Source of the DNA: Rhizobium phaseoli
GTDB taxonomy: Bacteria > Pseudomonadota > Alphaproteobacteria > Rhizobiales > Rhizobiaceae
NCBI RefSeq assembly: GCF_010668805.1
Contig: NZ_WUFT01000004.1
Span: 62,001 to 126,000 of the forward strand
Direction of reading: 5' to 3'
Length of the DNA: 64,000 nucleotides
Shown: piece by piece, positions 17,969 to 26,462 of the stretch
Layout of the letters: every line of letters begins with the position of its first letter
Position numbering within the stretch: position 1 is the first letter of the stretch
Made by a program: the position numbers and the translations under genes
Notes under the pieces: model-generated
Seen by the model: only the letters and a program-made list of their open reading frames with translations
The model's database searches: none
Told to the model about the DNA's origin: nothing

Positions 17969-20083
17969 TTATGCCGCCGGCTCGCCATTCGCCCGCGCAT
18001 GGGCGGCGTAGCGGGCGACGGCAGCATCGACCTCCGCATCGCGATCACCCGCCACCTGCACCGTCGGCACGGCGAATTCGATGCCGTTTTCCTTGAAGGC
18101 ATTGCGGATCATTGCCAGCGCATTGCGGCGGATGACGAATTGCTCGCCGGGTTTCGTCATCATCGACAGCCGGATTTCGATCGCGAATTCGCCGAACTGC
18201 TCGACACCCTTCATCTTCAGCGTCTCGATGATATGAGGGCCGAATTCCGGATTTTCGAGCAGCGTCTGGCCGATCTGCTTGATCACCTTCTTCGCCTTGA
18301 CGAGATCGGTGTCGTATTTGACGTTGAGGCTGATCTTGTCGATCGTCCAGTCGCGGTTGAGGTTCTTCACCGCGCCGAGTTCGCCGAACGGCACCGTCGT
18401 CAGCGGCCCGCGATGATGTCTGAGCTTCACCGAGCGCAGGCTGAAAGCCTCGACCACGCCCTTGTGGCTGCCGCTTTCGATATATTCGCCGATACGGAAG
18501 GCATCGTCCCAGAGATAAAACATGCCGCTGATGACGTCCTTGACGATCGTCTGCGCACCGAAGCCGACCGCGACGCCGACGACGCCGGCGCCGGCAATCA
18601 GCGGCCCGATCTCGATGCCGAGGCCGGAGAGCACCATCAAAGCGGCGATGACGGCGATGACGACGGCAAGGATATTGCGGAAGATCGGCAGCAGCGTCTG
18701 TATCCGTGCACGTTTGGCCTTCTCCTCGTCCGTGGCCCCGCCATCCACGGATGAATCGAGCAGCTTGCCGTCGATATAGGCTTTGATGACATGCCAGAGC
18801 AGATCGGCGGCAAGCAGGATGACGATGCCGCCGATGACGCCGCGCGCGATCTTGTCGACCATGGTGTCGCCGGCGGCCATCGTATCGGCACCGACGCCGA
18901 GCATATGCCCGAGCCAGATGGCGGCAACGCCAATGATCAACGCCCGCACACCACGGTCGAGCAGCACGGCGGCAATGCGGCGCGTGGCGAGGAAGCTTGC
19001 TTCGGTCTGCTGCAGCGATTTTACCGCAAGCGTCGAGACGGCAAGCACGCGCGGCAGCAGCAGCACATAGATGCCGAGCCAGAGCAGCCAGTTGAAGCCT
19101 GCGACCCAGAGGCTCCAGAGCAACAGGAAATAGACGGTGAGCGCCCAGGAGGTCCCGTGACCGCGCTTCTCGTCCTTGTACGGCCGCGACCAGACTGCTT
19201 CGATCGCAATCAACAGCAGGCCGATACCGAGGACGTAGCCGACAAGAAGCCGCGCGCTCGGAGAATAGCCGAGCGGCTCCATCGACTGGATCGCCGCCCA
19301 GCCAAGCATAAAATAGATGACGAAGGTCGCGCAACGGCGGTACCAGAAGAGCGCCACGATACGCCCCGGCATGGTCGGGGCGGTGACGCCCTGCCGTTCT
19401 TCTTCGTCCCGCGCCAGCCCGATGAGATCGACCAGCACGCCGCCGAGGCAGATCGTAAAGCGTTGCACGATGAGCGCGACGACGCAGACGATCGCGATGC
19501 TCTGGCTGAGAGGTGGCCAGCTGAGGCTGAGAAGCGCAAGCATGGTTGCCGCCGCGAAGATCAGCGCCGGGATGACCCGCGGCGCCAAATGCATGCCGGC
19601 CATCTCGGCCAGGCGACGACGGCGGCGGCGGAAGGCATAACGGGCAATGCTCTCGACAATCGCGCCGAGCAGGAAGATAGCCAGAAACTGCGCCACCATG
19701 CGGGGCCAGCCATTGGCGGCGATCTCACCGAAAAACAGCGAGGACGCATTGCCGATCTGAAGGGGCAGCGTCATCGCAGCATCGGAGACCATAGAGACGT
19801 GCCGGCGGGCATGCTGCAGCAGGCCCGAAAGGACTGACATCTGGTCTTCAGTCGCCGCGTTTCCCGCCGGCGTCGCCGCCATCTGCGTCGACATCCACTG
19901 CTTGACCTCGGGCGTCTGCATGAGTTGCATCATCTCACGCACCTGGGCCGGCGGGGTCGTCGCGACTGGCGCTTGAGTGGGTGGTGTCTGGGCAAAGCCC
20001 GGTGAAACCGCCCCCAAAAGCGCAATGAAAACCAGCACACCCGATAAGGCGGCCTTCAAGCCCACTGCCCTGCCACGCGCCAT
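17969..20083 (-). CDS. Large mechanosensitive channel (MscS family)
   Basis: A 704-residue inner-membrane channel. A signal peptide (VLVFIALLGAVSPGFAQ) leads to a periplasmic N-terminal region, then about ten hydrophobic helices. The conserved MscS pore and upper beta domain follow near residue 485 (GPLIAGAGVVGVAVGFGAQTIVKDVISG, then DDAFRIGEYIESGSHKGVVEAFSLR). It resembles YbdG/YjeP-like large MscS proteins that relieve osmotic downshock. Start at 20083 is selected because the signal peptide begins there; the ATG at 20131 would put 16 residues before it. Confidence 0.9.
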   Translation of the reverse strand: MARGRAVGLKAALSGVLVFIALLGAVSPGFAQTPPTQAPVATTPPAQVREMMQLMQTPEVKQWMSTQMAATPAGNAATEDQMSVLSGLLQHARRHVSMVSDAAMTLPLQIGNASSLFFGEIAANGWPRMVAQFLAIFLLGAIVESIARYAFRRRRRRLAEMAGMHLAPRVIPALIFAAATMLALLSLSWPPLSQSIAIVCVVALIVQRFTICLGGVLVDLIGLARDEEERQGVTAPTMPGRIVALFWYRRCATFVIYFMLGWAAIQSMEPLGYSPSARLLVGYVLGIGLLLIAIEAVWSRPYKDEKRGHGTSWALTVYFLLLWSLWVAGFNWLLWLGIYVLLLPRVLAVSTLAVKSLQQTEASFLATRRIAAVLLDRGVRALIIGVAAIWLGHMLGVGADTMAAGDTMVDKIARGVIGGIVILLAADLLWHVIKAYIDGKLLDSSVDGGATDEEKAKRARIQTLLPIFRNILAVVIAVIAALMVLSGLGIEIGPLIAGAGVVGVAVGFGAQTIVKDVISGMFYLWDDAFRIGEYIESGSHKGVVEAFSLRSVKLRHHRGPLTTVPFGELGAVKNLNRDWTIDKISLNVKYDTDLVKAKKVIKQIGQTLLENPEFGPHIIETLKMKGVEQFGEFAIEIRLSMMTKPGEQFVIRRNALAMIRNAFKENGIEFAVPTVQVAGDRDAEVDAAVARYAAHARANGEPAA

Positions 20084-20242
20084 GACCGCCTCCAATGGAG
20101 TGCCGGCCGCTTGGACGAAGCAGCCCGACATTTCCCTTTCGGCAATGGATACTCGCGACCGCCGCCGCCAGCAAGCGGTAGGAACCCCATACCGATGGCT
20201 AGGGCGCCTCCTTGTCCTGAAGGCGCCGAAAGCCTCTGGCCT

Positions 20243-21274
20243 TCAGGATTTCGGAGCCGGCTTTTCCACGTGGCCGCCGAAGCCCGCCCGCATTGCCGAC
20301 AGCACCTTGTTGGCGAATTCGTCGTTGTCGCGTGAGGAGAAGCGGCCGTAGAGCGCGGCACTCAGCACCGGGGTCGGCACACTTTCGTCGATTGCCGCCA
20401 TGATCGTCCAGCGGCCTTCGCCGCTGTCGGAGACGCGGCCGGCATATTTCGACAGCGCCGGATCGGCATGCAGCGCATCGGCCGTCAGATCGAGCAGCCA
20501 GGAGGTGATGACGCTGCCGCGACGCCAGACTTCGGCGACGTCCTGCAGATTGAAGTCATATTGGAAATGTTCGGGATGGGCGAGCGGCGCGGTTTCCGCG
20601 TCGGCCTCATGCGAGGCGGCGCCGATATTGGCGTGTTTCAGGATGTTGATTCCCTCGGCATAGGCGGCCATCAGGCCGTATTCGATGCCATTATGCACCA
20701 TCTTGACGAAATGGCCGGCGCCATGCGGGCCGCAATGCAGGTAGCCCTGTTCCGCGGTGCTGGCCGCAGCCGCTTCGGTGGTGCGGTTCGGCGAGGCTTC
20801 CGTCGTGCCGGCGCCGGGCGCCAGCGTCGCGAAGATTGGGGAGAGATGCTGGACGGTGCCCTTTTCGCCGCCGATCATTAGGCAATAACCGCGCTCCAGG
20901 CCGAAGACGCCGCCGCTGGTGCCGACATCGACATAATGGATGCCCTTGGTGATGAGTTCGGCGCCGCGGCGGATATCGTCGTGGTAATAGGAGTTGCCAC
21001 CGTCGATGACGATATCGCCGTTCTCAAGCAGCGGCACCAGGCTCGCCAGCACCTTGTCGACGATCGCCGCCGGCAGCATCAGCCAGATCGCCCTGGGATG
21101 GGTGAGCTTCGAGACGAACTCTTCGAGCGAAGCACTGCCGGTTGCACCGAGGCCCGCGAGTTCGGCCACGCTTTCCGGCCTGGCGTCGTAGACGACGCAT
21201 TCGTGACCGCCCCGCATCAACCGCTGGACCATGTAATTGCCCATGCGGCCCAAACCAACCATGCCAAGCTGCAT
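20243..21274 (-). CDS. 6-phosphogluconate dehydrogenase, short (YqeC-like) form
   Basis: A 343-residue decarboxylating 6-phosphogluconate dehydrogenase. It begins MQLGMVGLGRMGNYMVQRLM, the dinucleotide-binding motif, has DGGNSYYHDDIRR and DVGTSGGVFGLERGYCLMIGG, and the catalytic HFVKMVHNGIEYG. It is shorter than the 470-residue E. coli Gnd and matches the NAD-type short class. The start at 21274 has an AGGAGA site just upstream; the frame extends to 21526 with unrelated residues. It yields ribulose 5-phosphate and feeds the transketolase encoded at 26.5 kb. Confidence 0.92.
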   Translation of the reverse strand: MQLGMVGLGRMGNYMVQRLMRGGHECVVYDARPESVAELAGLGATGSASLEEFVSKLTHPRAIWLMLPAAIVDKVLASLVPLLENGDIVIDGGNSYYHDDIRRGAELITKGIHYVDVGTSGGVFGLERGYCLMIGGEKGTVQHLSPIFATLAPGAGTTEASPNRTTEAAAASTAEQGYLHCGPHGAGHFVKMVHNGIEYGLMAAYAEGINILKHANIGAASHEADAETAPLAHPEHFQYDFNLQDVAEVWRRGSVITSWLLDLTADALHADPALSKYAGRVSDSGEGRWTIMAAIDESVPTPVLSAALYGRFSSRDNDEFANKVLSAMRAGFGGHVEKPAPKS

Positions 21275-21402
21275 AATGAATCTCCTGGAAATCAAACTGA
21301 TGTATCGAATCCGGAAATTAGCACCCGCAGTGTGACAGGCAAGCGAAGTCTCGCTCTTATTGGCGAATGGGACGATTGCGCCGCTGATCTCCTTGAGGTT
21401 CG

Positions 21403-21885
21403 TCAGACATCCGGCGCGCTGGCCGGCTCTCCTTTCATTTCGCTGAGGAACATGCCCTCGCGCAGATTGATGCCATATTCGACGAAAGCCTTCATACAGC
21501 AGAGCATCTGCGTCCAGCCCTCGCAATTGAGATAGGTGCCGCGCCGGCCGGCATCGTCCTCGCGCCAGCCGGTCTCGGCGATGGCCACCAAGGTGCCGCC
21601 ATCCTCCAGCGGCTTGAAATTCATCTCCACCGACGTCTTATAGGTCGTCTTGTCGTCGCCGGTGCCGCCATCCCAGCGGAGCACGATGCGGCTTTCCGGA
21701 ACGAGTTCGACGACCTCGACTTGGGCGTCCTTCCACCAGGTCACGATCGTACCTTTCGCGAGCGGCGCGCTCGCCCCGCCGATCGTGGTGAAATAGCTGC
21801 TGAGCTTTTTCGGGTTGACGACGGCGTCGAATACCTCCGCGACGGGACGGCCGATGCGGCCGGAAACACGGATTCCGAGAGACAT
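21403..21885 (-). CDS. SRPBCC/AHSA1-domain protein
   Basis: A 160-residue START-like (AHSA1) protein: FDAVVNPKKLSSYF near the N-terminus, the TIVTWWKDAQVEVVELVPESRIVLRW beta sheet and a C-terminal EGWTQMLCCMKAFVEYG helix. Proteins like this bind small hydrophobic ligands and typically pair with an ArsR-type repressor, as here in divergent orientation. Start at 21885 is preferred because an AGGAGAAG ribosome site lies directly before it. The ligand is unknown. Confidence 0.85.
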   Translation of the reverse strand: MSLGIRVSGRIGRPVAEVFDAVVNPKKLSSYFTTIGGASAPLAKGTIVTWWKDAQVEVVELVPESRIVLRWDGGTGDDKTTYKTSVEMNFKPLEDGGTLVAIAETGWREDDAGRRGTYLNCEGWTQMLCCMKAFVEYGINLREGMFLSEMKGEPASAPDV

Positions 21886-21938
21886 GGCACTTCTCCTCTT
21901 CTCCATTGCTTTTGTATTCCATTGAACTCGGGTCCATT

Positions 21939-21958
21939 ATGTTATAAAAACATAACAT
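21939..21958. promoter_or_regulatory. Palindromic operator between SRPBCC and ArsR genes
   Basis: Perfect inverted repeat ATGTTAT - 6 bases - ATAACAT. Its right arm overlaps the ArsR start codon at 21957. The position in the divergent gap and the AT-rich dyad are what an ArsR-type repressor uses, so autorepression plus control of the SRPBCC gene is inferred. Confidence 0.65.
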
Positions 21959-22283
21959 GTCAAGCGAATCGACCGATGACCCCGTTTTCAAGGCCCTGGC
22001 GCATCATCGCCGCCGCGAAATCCTCGACCTGCTGAAGGATGCCCCCCGCACCACAGGGACGCTCTGCGAGATGTTTCCGCAGATGGACCGCTGCACGGTG
22101 ATGCAGCATCTGAAAGTGCTGGAGGAAGCCGATCTGGTCATCGCCAGGAAGGAGGGCCGCGAACGTTGGAACCACCTCAACAGCCTGCCGATCAAGCACA
22201 TTCATGACCGCTGGATCAGCGCCTATGCCGGCCACGCTCTATCGATCCTCGACCAGTTGAAAAACGATCTCGAAGGCCAATGA
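21957..22283 (+). CDS. ArsR-family transcriptional repressor
   Basis: A 108-residue winged-helix protein. DDPVFKALAHHRRREILDLL is the typical start of ArsR-type regulators that partner with SRPBCC proteins, and the recognition helix region is MDRCTVMQHLKVLEEADLVIARKEGRERW. No metal-binding cysteine pair of the arsenic sensors is present (only one Cys near helix 3), so it probably senses something else. It is divergent from the SRPBCC gene across a 71-base gap containing a clear palindrome. Confidence 0.9.
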   Translation: MSSESTDDPVFKALAHHRRREILDLLKDAPRTTGTLCEMFPQMDRCTVMQHLKVLEEADLVIARKEGRERWNHLNSLPIKHIHDRWISAYAGHALSILDQLKNDLEGQ

Positions 22284-22427
22284 TCGGGCGGTCGAACCGC
22301 TTGCTCCCCGGCCGCCTCATCACAAGCATCAGTTGGGCCTGCAGCTTTCCTCCATGCTCATGCACAATTTATGCGTTGTCCGCAACCGTCAGCCTTTATA
22401 GCCTCCGCCGCCGAAGGAGAGGATGCG

Positions 22428-23411
22428 ATGACGATACTGGTGACGGGAAGTGCCGGGCACCTCGGCGAGGCGCTGATGCGCAGTCTGCGAGCGCAAGACC
22501 GGTCGACACGCGGCATCGATATAAAACCCTCGGCCTTCACCGATATGGTCGGTTCGATCGGTGACGGGGCCTTCATCCGGCAGGCGATGTCGGGCATCAG
22601 CCAAGTCATCCATGCCGCGACGCTGCATAAGCCGCATGTCGCGACCCGCGGCAATCGGGATTTCCTCGACACCAATGTCGCCGGCACGCTGAACCTGCTC
22701 GAAGAGTCGGTCGCCGCGGGTGTTGCCAGCTTCGTCTTCACCAGCACCACCAGCACCTTCGGTGCGGCATTGACGCCGGCTGTGGGGGAACCGGCGGTAT
22801 GGGTGACCGAGGACTTGCTTGCAGTCGCAAAAAACATCTACGGCGTCACCAAGCTAGCCGCCGAAGGCCTATGCGAACTCTTCGCCCGCAACTCCGGCCT
22901 GCCGGTCGTCATTCTCAGGACATCGCGCTTCTTTCCCGAAATCGACGACGATCCTCCCATTCGCGGCGGCCATTCGGCAGAGAATGCCCAAGCCAACGAA
23001 CTTCTTCACCGCCGCGTCGATATCGCCGATGTGGTCGGCGCCCATCTGCTGGCGCTCGATAAGGCGCCGGCAATCGGCTTCGGCCGCTACATCGTCTCCG
23101 CGACGACGCCGTTTTCGGAGACCGATCTTGCCGCGATCCGGCACGAGGCGTCTCTTGTCGTCGAACGGCTGTTCCCGGGTGCAGGCGCCCTCTATGCATC
23201 ACGCGGGTGGACGATGTCCCCGACGCTCGACCGTGTCTATGTCAACGACCGCGCAAGGCGGGAACTCGGCTGGCAGCCCCGATATGATTTCCAGCGAGTA
23301 CTCGATTGCCTGCGCGACAACAGGGAATGGCGCAGCCCCTTGGCGCTGGACGTCGGCTCGAAATTCTACCACGACGAAGCCTTTGCCGAAGGGCCTTATC
23401 CGGCCGGGTAG
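22428..23411 (+). CDS. NAD(P)-dependent epimerase/dehydratase (extended SDR)
   Basis: A 327-residue extended short-chain dehydrogenase. The Rossmann motif VTGSAGHLGEALM is at the N-terminus, the catalytic YGVTKLAAE (Tyr-x3-Lys) lies near residue 140, and TSRFFPE is near the substrate pocket. A nucleotide-sugar or similar substrate is likely but not specified. The ATG at 22428 is chosen because of the GAAGGAGAGG site upstream and because the Rossmann fold starts there. It appears to be a single-gene transcript. Confidence 0.85.
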   Translation: MTILVTGSAGHLGEALMRSLRAQDRSTRGIDIKPSAFTDMVGSIGDGAFIRQAMSGISQVIHAATLHKPHVATRGNRDFLDTNVAGTLNLLEESVAAGVASFVFTSTTSTFGAALTPAVGEPAVWVTEDLLAVAKNIYGVTKLAAEGLCELFARNSGLPVVILRTSRFFPEIDDDPPIRGGHSAENAQANELLHRRVDIADVVGAHLLALDKAPAIGFGRYIVSATTPFSETDLAAIRHEASLVVERLFPGAGALYASRGWTMSPTLDRVYVNDRARRELGWQPRYDFQRVLDCLRDNREWRSPLALDVGSKFYHDEAFAEGPYPAG

Positions 23412-23563
23412 GCAGCAAGCTGGAATGCGGACACGCAGAAGCCCGACATTCTCTCGGCATGGCCTTTTCGCTGCAAAGCGTCATCCAGATATCATGATCC
23501 CGTCATAGACCGGCCTGTCGGCGAAAGCCGTTTCGAGAGCGCTTTTGACCGAGGGGTATTTTC

Positions 23564-25051
23564 ATGAAGAACGTCAGATCATGTGCATTGCGGCTTTTGG
23601 CCGTGGTTCTTGCCGCATCCGCCGCCATTCCGGCCGTCGCAATGGCCGAGAATTCCGCCACCGCCGGCGGCATCACCTTCATCAACAAAGGCCTGGTCGG
23701 CATCGGCCGCATCCCGGCCAATCAGCGCGACAAATTCGGCGAGACCTTCGGTTCCGGCTCCGGCATGGCGATCGATCCCGCCGCCTGGAGCCGCGACGGC
23801 ACCGGCTACAAGGGCACGCTCTACCTGCTGCCCGACCGGGGTTACAATGTCTCCGGCACAGTCGACTATCGCCCGCGCCTTAACACCATCGCAATCGGCC
23901 TGACGCCGACCGCTCCGGGTGCGGCACCCGAAGCCGGCAAGGAGCAGTCCGGCGTCGACGCAAAGCTGGTCGATTCGACGCTCTTTTTCGATGACAAGGG
24001 CGCTGACATGACCGGTCTCGACCCGGAATCCGGCGTGCGCGCCGCTGCCGGCAATTTTCCGCCGCTGCCGCAGGCTGCAAACGGCAAGATCGCGCTCGAC
24101 AATGAAGCCATCATCCGCATGGCCGACGGCACCATGTTCGTCAGCGACGAATACGGCCCGTATATCTACCGCTTCGCAGCCGACGGCCACCTGCTCTCGG
24201 CGACCCAGCCGCCGAATGCGCTTTTGCCGATGCGCAAGGGCGCGCTGAGCTTCGCCTCCAACAATCCCGGCCCCGGCGCCTCCGCTCCTGATCCGAAGGA
24301 TCCGGAGACCGGACGCCAGAACAACCAGGGTCTCGAAGGCATGGCGATGACGCCGGACGGCAAGTTCATCATATCGGTGCTGCAGTCGGCGGCCCGCCAG
24401 GACGGCGGCGATTCAAGCTCGACCCGTCAGAATACCCGCGCCATGATCTATGACGCCGCCGATCCCGATCACCTGAAGCTGGTCCACGAATATGTCGTGC
24501 CGCTGCCGGTCTTCAAGGATGCCAAGGACAAGACGGTGATCGCTGCAGAGAGCGAAATCGTCGCCCTTTCCGACAAGACCTTCCTGATGCTCGCCCGCGA
24601 CAGCGGTAACGGCCAGGGCTTGAAGGGCGACACCTCGCTCTACCGCAAGATCAACATCGTCGACCTCTCCGATGCGACCGATATCGCCGGCAGCGATTTC
24701 GATGCCGACAAGCCGATCGCGCCGAAGGGCGTCGTCGATCCCTCGCTGACGCCAGCGACGCTGACGCCCTTCATCGACATCAACGACAAGGCCGACCTTG
24801 CTCGCTTCGGCCTGCACAACGGCGCGCCGAACGACAAGAACGATCTGTCGGAAAAATGGGAAGCCATGGGTCTTGCAAGCGTTCTCGACCCGAACCTGCC
24901 GGACGACTACTTCCTGTTCCTCGCCAATGACAACGACTTCTTGACACAGGATGGTTTCCAGGTTGGTGCGGCCTACAAAGCGGACGGCGGCGCGGATGTC
25001 GACACGCTGTTCCAGGTCTTCCAGGTCACCCTTCCAGGCCTGAAAAAATAG
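23564..25051 (+). CDS. Exported esterase-like / phytase-like beta-propeller protein
   Basis: A 495-residue protein with a signal peptide (LRLLAVVLAASAAIPAVAMA) and the features of the 'esterase-like activity of phytase' family. These are repeated propeller strands such as LYLLPDRGYN, FVSDEYGPYIYRF, NNQGLEGMAMTPDGKF and the terminal DDYFLFLANDNDF. It probably acts in the periplasm on phosphate esters or related substrates. The evidence for phytase activity is family naming only. It is monocistronic and convergent with the 6S RNA gene that follows. Confidence 0.82.
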   Translation: MKNVRSCALRLLAVVLAASAAIPAVAMAENSATAGGITFINKGLVGIGRIPANQRDKFGETFGSGSGMAIDPAAWSRDGTGYKGTLYLLPDRGYNVSGTVDYRPRLNTIAIGLTPTAPGAAPEAGKEQSGVDAKLVDSTLFFDDKGADMTGLDPESGVRAAAGNFPPLPQAANGKIALDNEAIIRMADGTMFVSDEYGPYIYRFAADGHLLSATQPPNALLPMRKGALSFASNNPGPGASAPDPKDPETGRQNNQGLEGMAMTPDGKFIISVLQSAARQDGGDSSSTRQNTRAMIYDAADPDHLKLVHEYVVPLPVFKDAKDKTVIAAESEIVALSDKTFLMLARDSGNGQGLKGDTSLYRKINIVDLSDATDIAGSDFDADKPIAPKGVVDPSLTPATLTPFIDINDKADLARFGLHNGAPNDKNDLSEKWEAMGLASVLDPNLPDDYFLFLANDNDFLTQDGFQVGAAYKADGGADVDTLFQVFQVTLPGLKK

Positions 25052-25096
25052 CGGACGCGCTGAACCCGGCGGACGCTTAAACCGCGTTCGCCCGGT

Positions 25097-25276
25097 CCGT
25101 CCCTCGGGATGGAAAGGAAAGGTGCGATCCACGACAACCGATGGATGTTTACGATCCTGGGTGCCTACAAACGTAGGTGGGCGCCGTGTGTCCAGGCCCA
25201 CGGGCCTGGCCAGGGACAGCTCCCTTTGGATCGAGTATGGCCCCAGGGATTGTGGTTCCTGTCGAGAGGCGCAGAC
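25097..25276 (-). ncRNA. ssrS: 6S RNA (ssrS) candidate
   Basis: Downstream of zapA on the same strand lies an uncoded 180-base segment that folds as a long interrupted rod. Its 5' CTCTCG pairs with 3' CGAGGG. Internal hairpins CCAGGCC-CGTG-GGCCTGG and CCTAC-GTTT-GTAGG are perfect. A promoter-like TATATA lies just upstream (25285-25290 on the complementary strand). The position after zapA is the standard place for 6S RNA in proteobacteria. 6S RNA binds the sigma-70 holoenzyme and mimics an open promoter. The ends are approximate. Confidence 0.72.
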
Positions 25277-25349
25277 CGCAATGCGGTATATAAGGTCGTT
25301 TGCGCCAGCGCGCCAGTGGCGGCGGCACGTCGTCGCTATTTAATTGAGA

Positions 25350-25727
25350 TCAATTGAGTTCGGGTGCAGACCGGCCGTTCAGCTTGTCGGTGATGCCGCG
25401 AATACGGCTTGAAACCTCACTGAGTGCCGCCGCGAGATTTTCTTCGGTGCGGGCAGTGGCCGCAAGCACCGTGTCGCGGTTACCGCGCAGCGACTCGAGC
25501 TCGGATTCGAGCCCGGCGACGCGGCGCGTCAACTCGGAAATCTCGTCCATGATCATGATACCGGCCATGACGGTGATCCTGAGATCGCCGATTTCCCCGA
25601 ACTGCCCTTTGAGATGGCCAACATAGCGGTCGAAACTGGTCGCGAGATCGGTCAGGTGATCCTCCTGCCCTTCCTCGCAGGCCATGCGATAGGCCTTGCC
25701 GTCGATCGTTACCGTCACCTGCGCCAT
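25350..25727 (-). CDS. zapA: Cell division protein ZapA
   Basis: A 125-residue ZapA, which bundles FtsZ filaments at the division septum. The N-terminal MAQVTVTIDGKAYRMACEEGQEDHLTDLA and the central VMAGIMIMDEISELTRRVAGLESELE coiled coil are diagnostic. Translation is leftward, away from DUF4164. The 6S RNA gene follows, and a complete family A palindrome separates it from the DUF4164 gene. Confidence 0.92.
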   Translation of the reverse strand: MAQVTVTIDGKAYRMACEEGQEDHLTDLATSFDRYVGHLKGQFGEIGDLRITVMAGIMIMDEISELTRRVAGLESELESLRGNRDTVLAATARTEENLAAALSEVSSRIRGITDKLNGRSAPELN

Positions 25728-25746
25728 GCCAAACTCTTTCTACGAG

Positions 25747-25855
25747 AGCATGATGCCGAAAGGTGTGAACGGTTTTCGGACGACATCATGCTTAACGCTC
25801 AAATGAGAACAGGATTCAGATTTTGGGCCAACCTGGCCTAAAATCATCCTGTTCT
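25747..25855. repeat. Complete intergenic palindrome, family A (RIME-like), copy 1
   Basis: Two adjacent hairpins. The first has a perfect 9-base outer stem AGCATGATG/CATCATGCT (25747-25792) enclosing CCGAAA/TTTCGG. The second has a 10-base outer stem AGAACAGGAT/ATCCTGTTCT (25806-25855) enclosing GGGCC/GGCC. The same unit in reverse order and orientation occurs at 42721-42832. The stop codon of the DUF4164 gene (25854-25856) lies at its edge. Confidence 0.85.
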
Positions 25856-26129
25856 AGCGATCCAGAACCGCGCGGATCGTTTCCATGGCCGTCACCAGCC
25901 GCCGCGATACCTCGCGATTGACTTCCTCAAGCCGGTTGGCGCGGAATTCGGCCTGGTCGAGCTCCTGCGCCAGCCGCGAACGGTCGGCATGCACGCGCCG
26001 CACCTCGCCCTCGATCTCGCCCTGCTCGCGCTGCCGCTCGACGCGCATGTCGACGGCATTTTCGAGGCCCGAAATTGCCTGTCTCAATTCGTTGAGCGCT
26101 GCTTCCATGGTTTTGCCTGTGGGCATCAT
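25854..26129 (-). CDS. DUF4164-family coiled-coil protein
   Basis: A 91-residue protein that is almost entirely helical with heptad-like charged residues (NELRQAISGLENAVDMRVERQ, AQELDQAEFRANRLEEVNRE). It belongs to the DUF4164 family found beside zapA in Rhizobiales, which suggests a division-linked role, not proven. Starts at 26129 or 26126 (MM) are both acceptable; longer forms add unrelated residues. Its TAG stop is formed by the outer base pairs of the family A palindrome, so its C-terminus probably changed when the repeat inserted. Confidence 0.82.
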   Translation of the reverse strand: MMPTGKTMEAALNELRQAISGLENAVDMRVERQREQGEIEGEVRRVHADRSRLAQELDQAEFRANRLEEVNREVSRRLVTAMETIRAVLDR

Positions 26130-26462
26130 GTCTTCCCGATTCCCGCGCAGGATCCGCGAATCGGCACGCCGCGCCGATCCTGCGATTTGAAAAGGATATG
26201 CAGCTCGCCGACGGCCCGTCAATAAATCCTGTCACTTGCCTACCGGCCTATCCTGTGGATGAGCGTTTTACACATGCCGACGATAGGCGATTTGTCATTT
26301 GTACAATCGCGCGATCAAATGTCAAAAATCGCCATCGCCTGCCCGGATTTGGCTTGCCATTTATTGACTTGCCCGCCCCAACTGCTATGTCTCTGCCGCT
26401 TTCACTCGATGGTCTTGGAGGCTCGAGGCCATCCCCCGACACCCGGAACTTGCGGAAAAGCC
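26130..26462. promoter_or_regulatory. DUF4164-tkt divergent intergenic region with operator-like inverted repeat
   Basis: This 333-base gap holds no convincing gene. It carries TTTGTCATTTG (26291-26301) and CAAATGTCAAA (26316-26326), arms that pair in 10 of 11 positions across a 14-base spacer containing the perfect dyad ATCGCGCGAT. It looks like a dimer-binding operator for the tkt promoter. A GACTTGCC / CTATGTCT stretch nearer the gene could be the promoter, but I cannot fix a start point. Confidence 0.5.
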
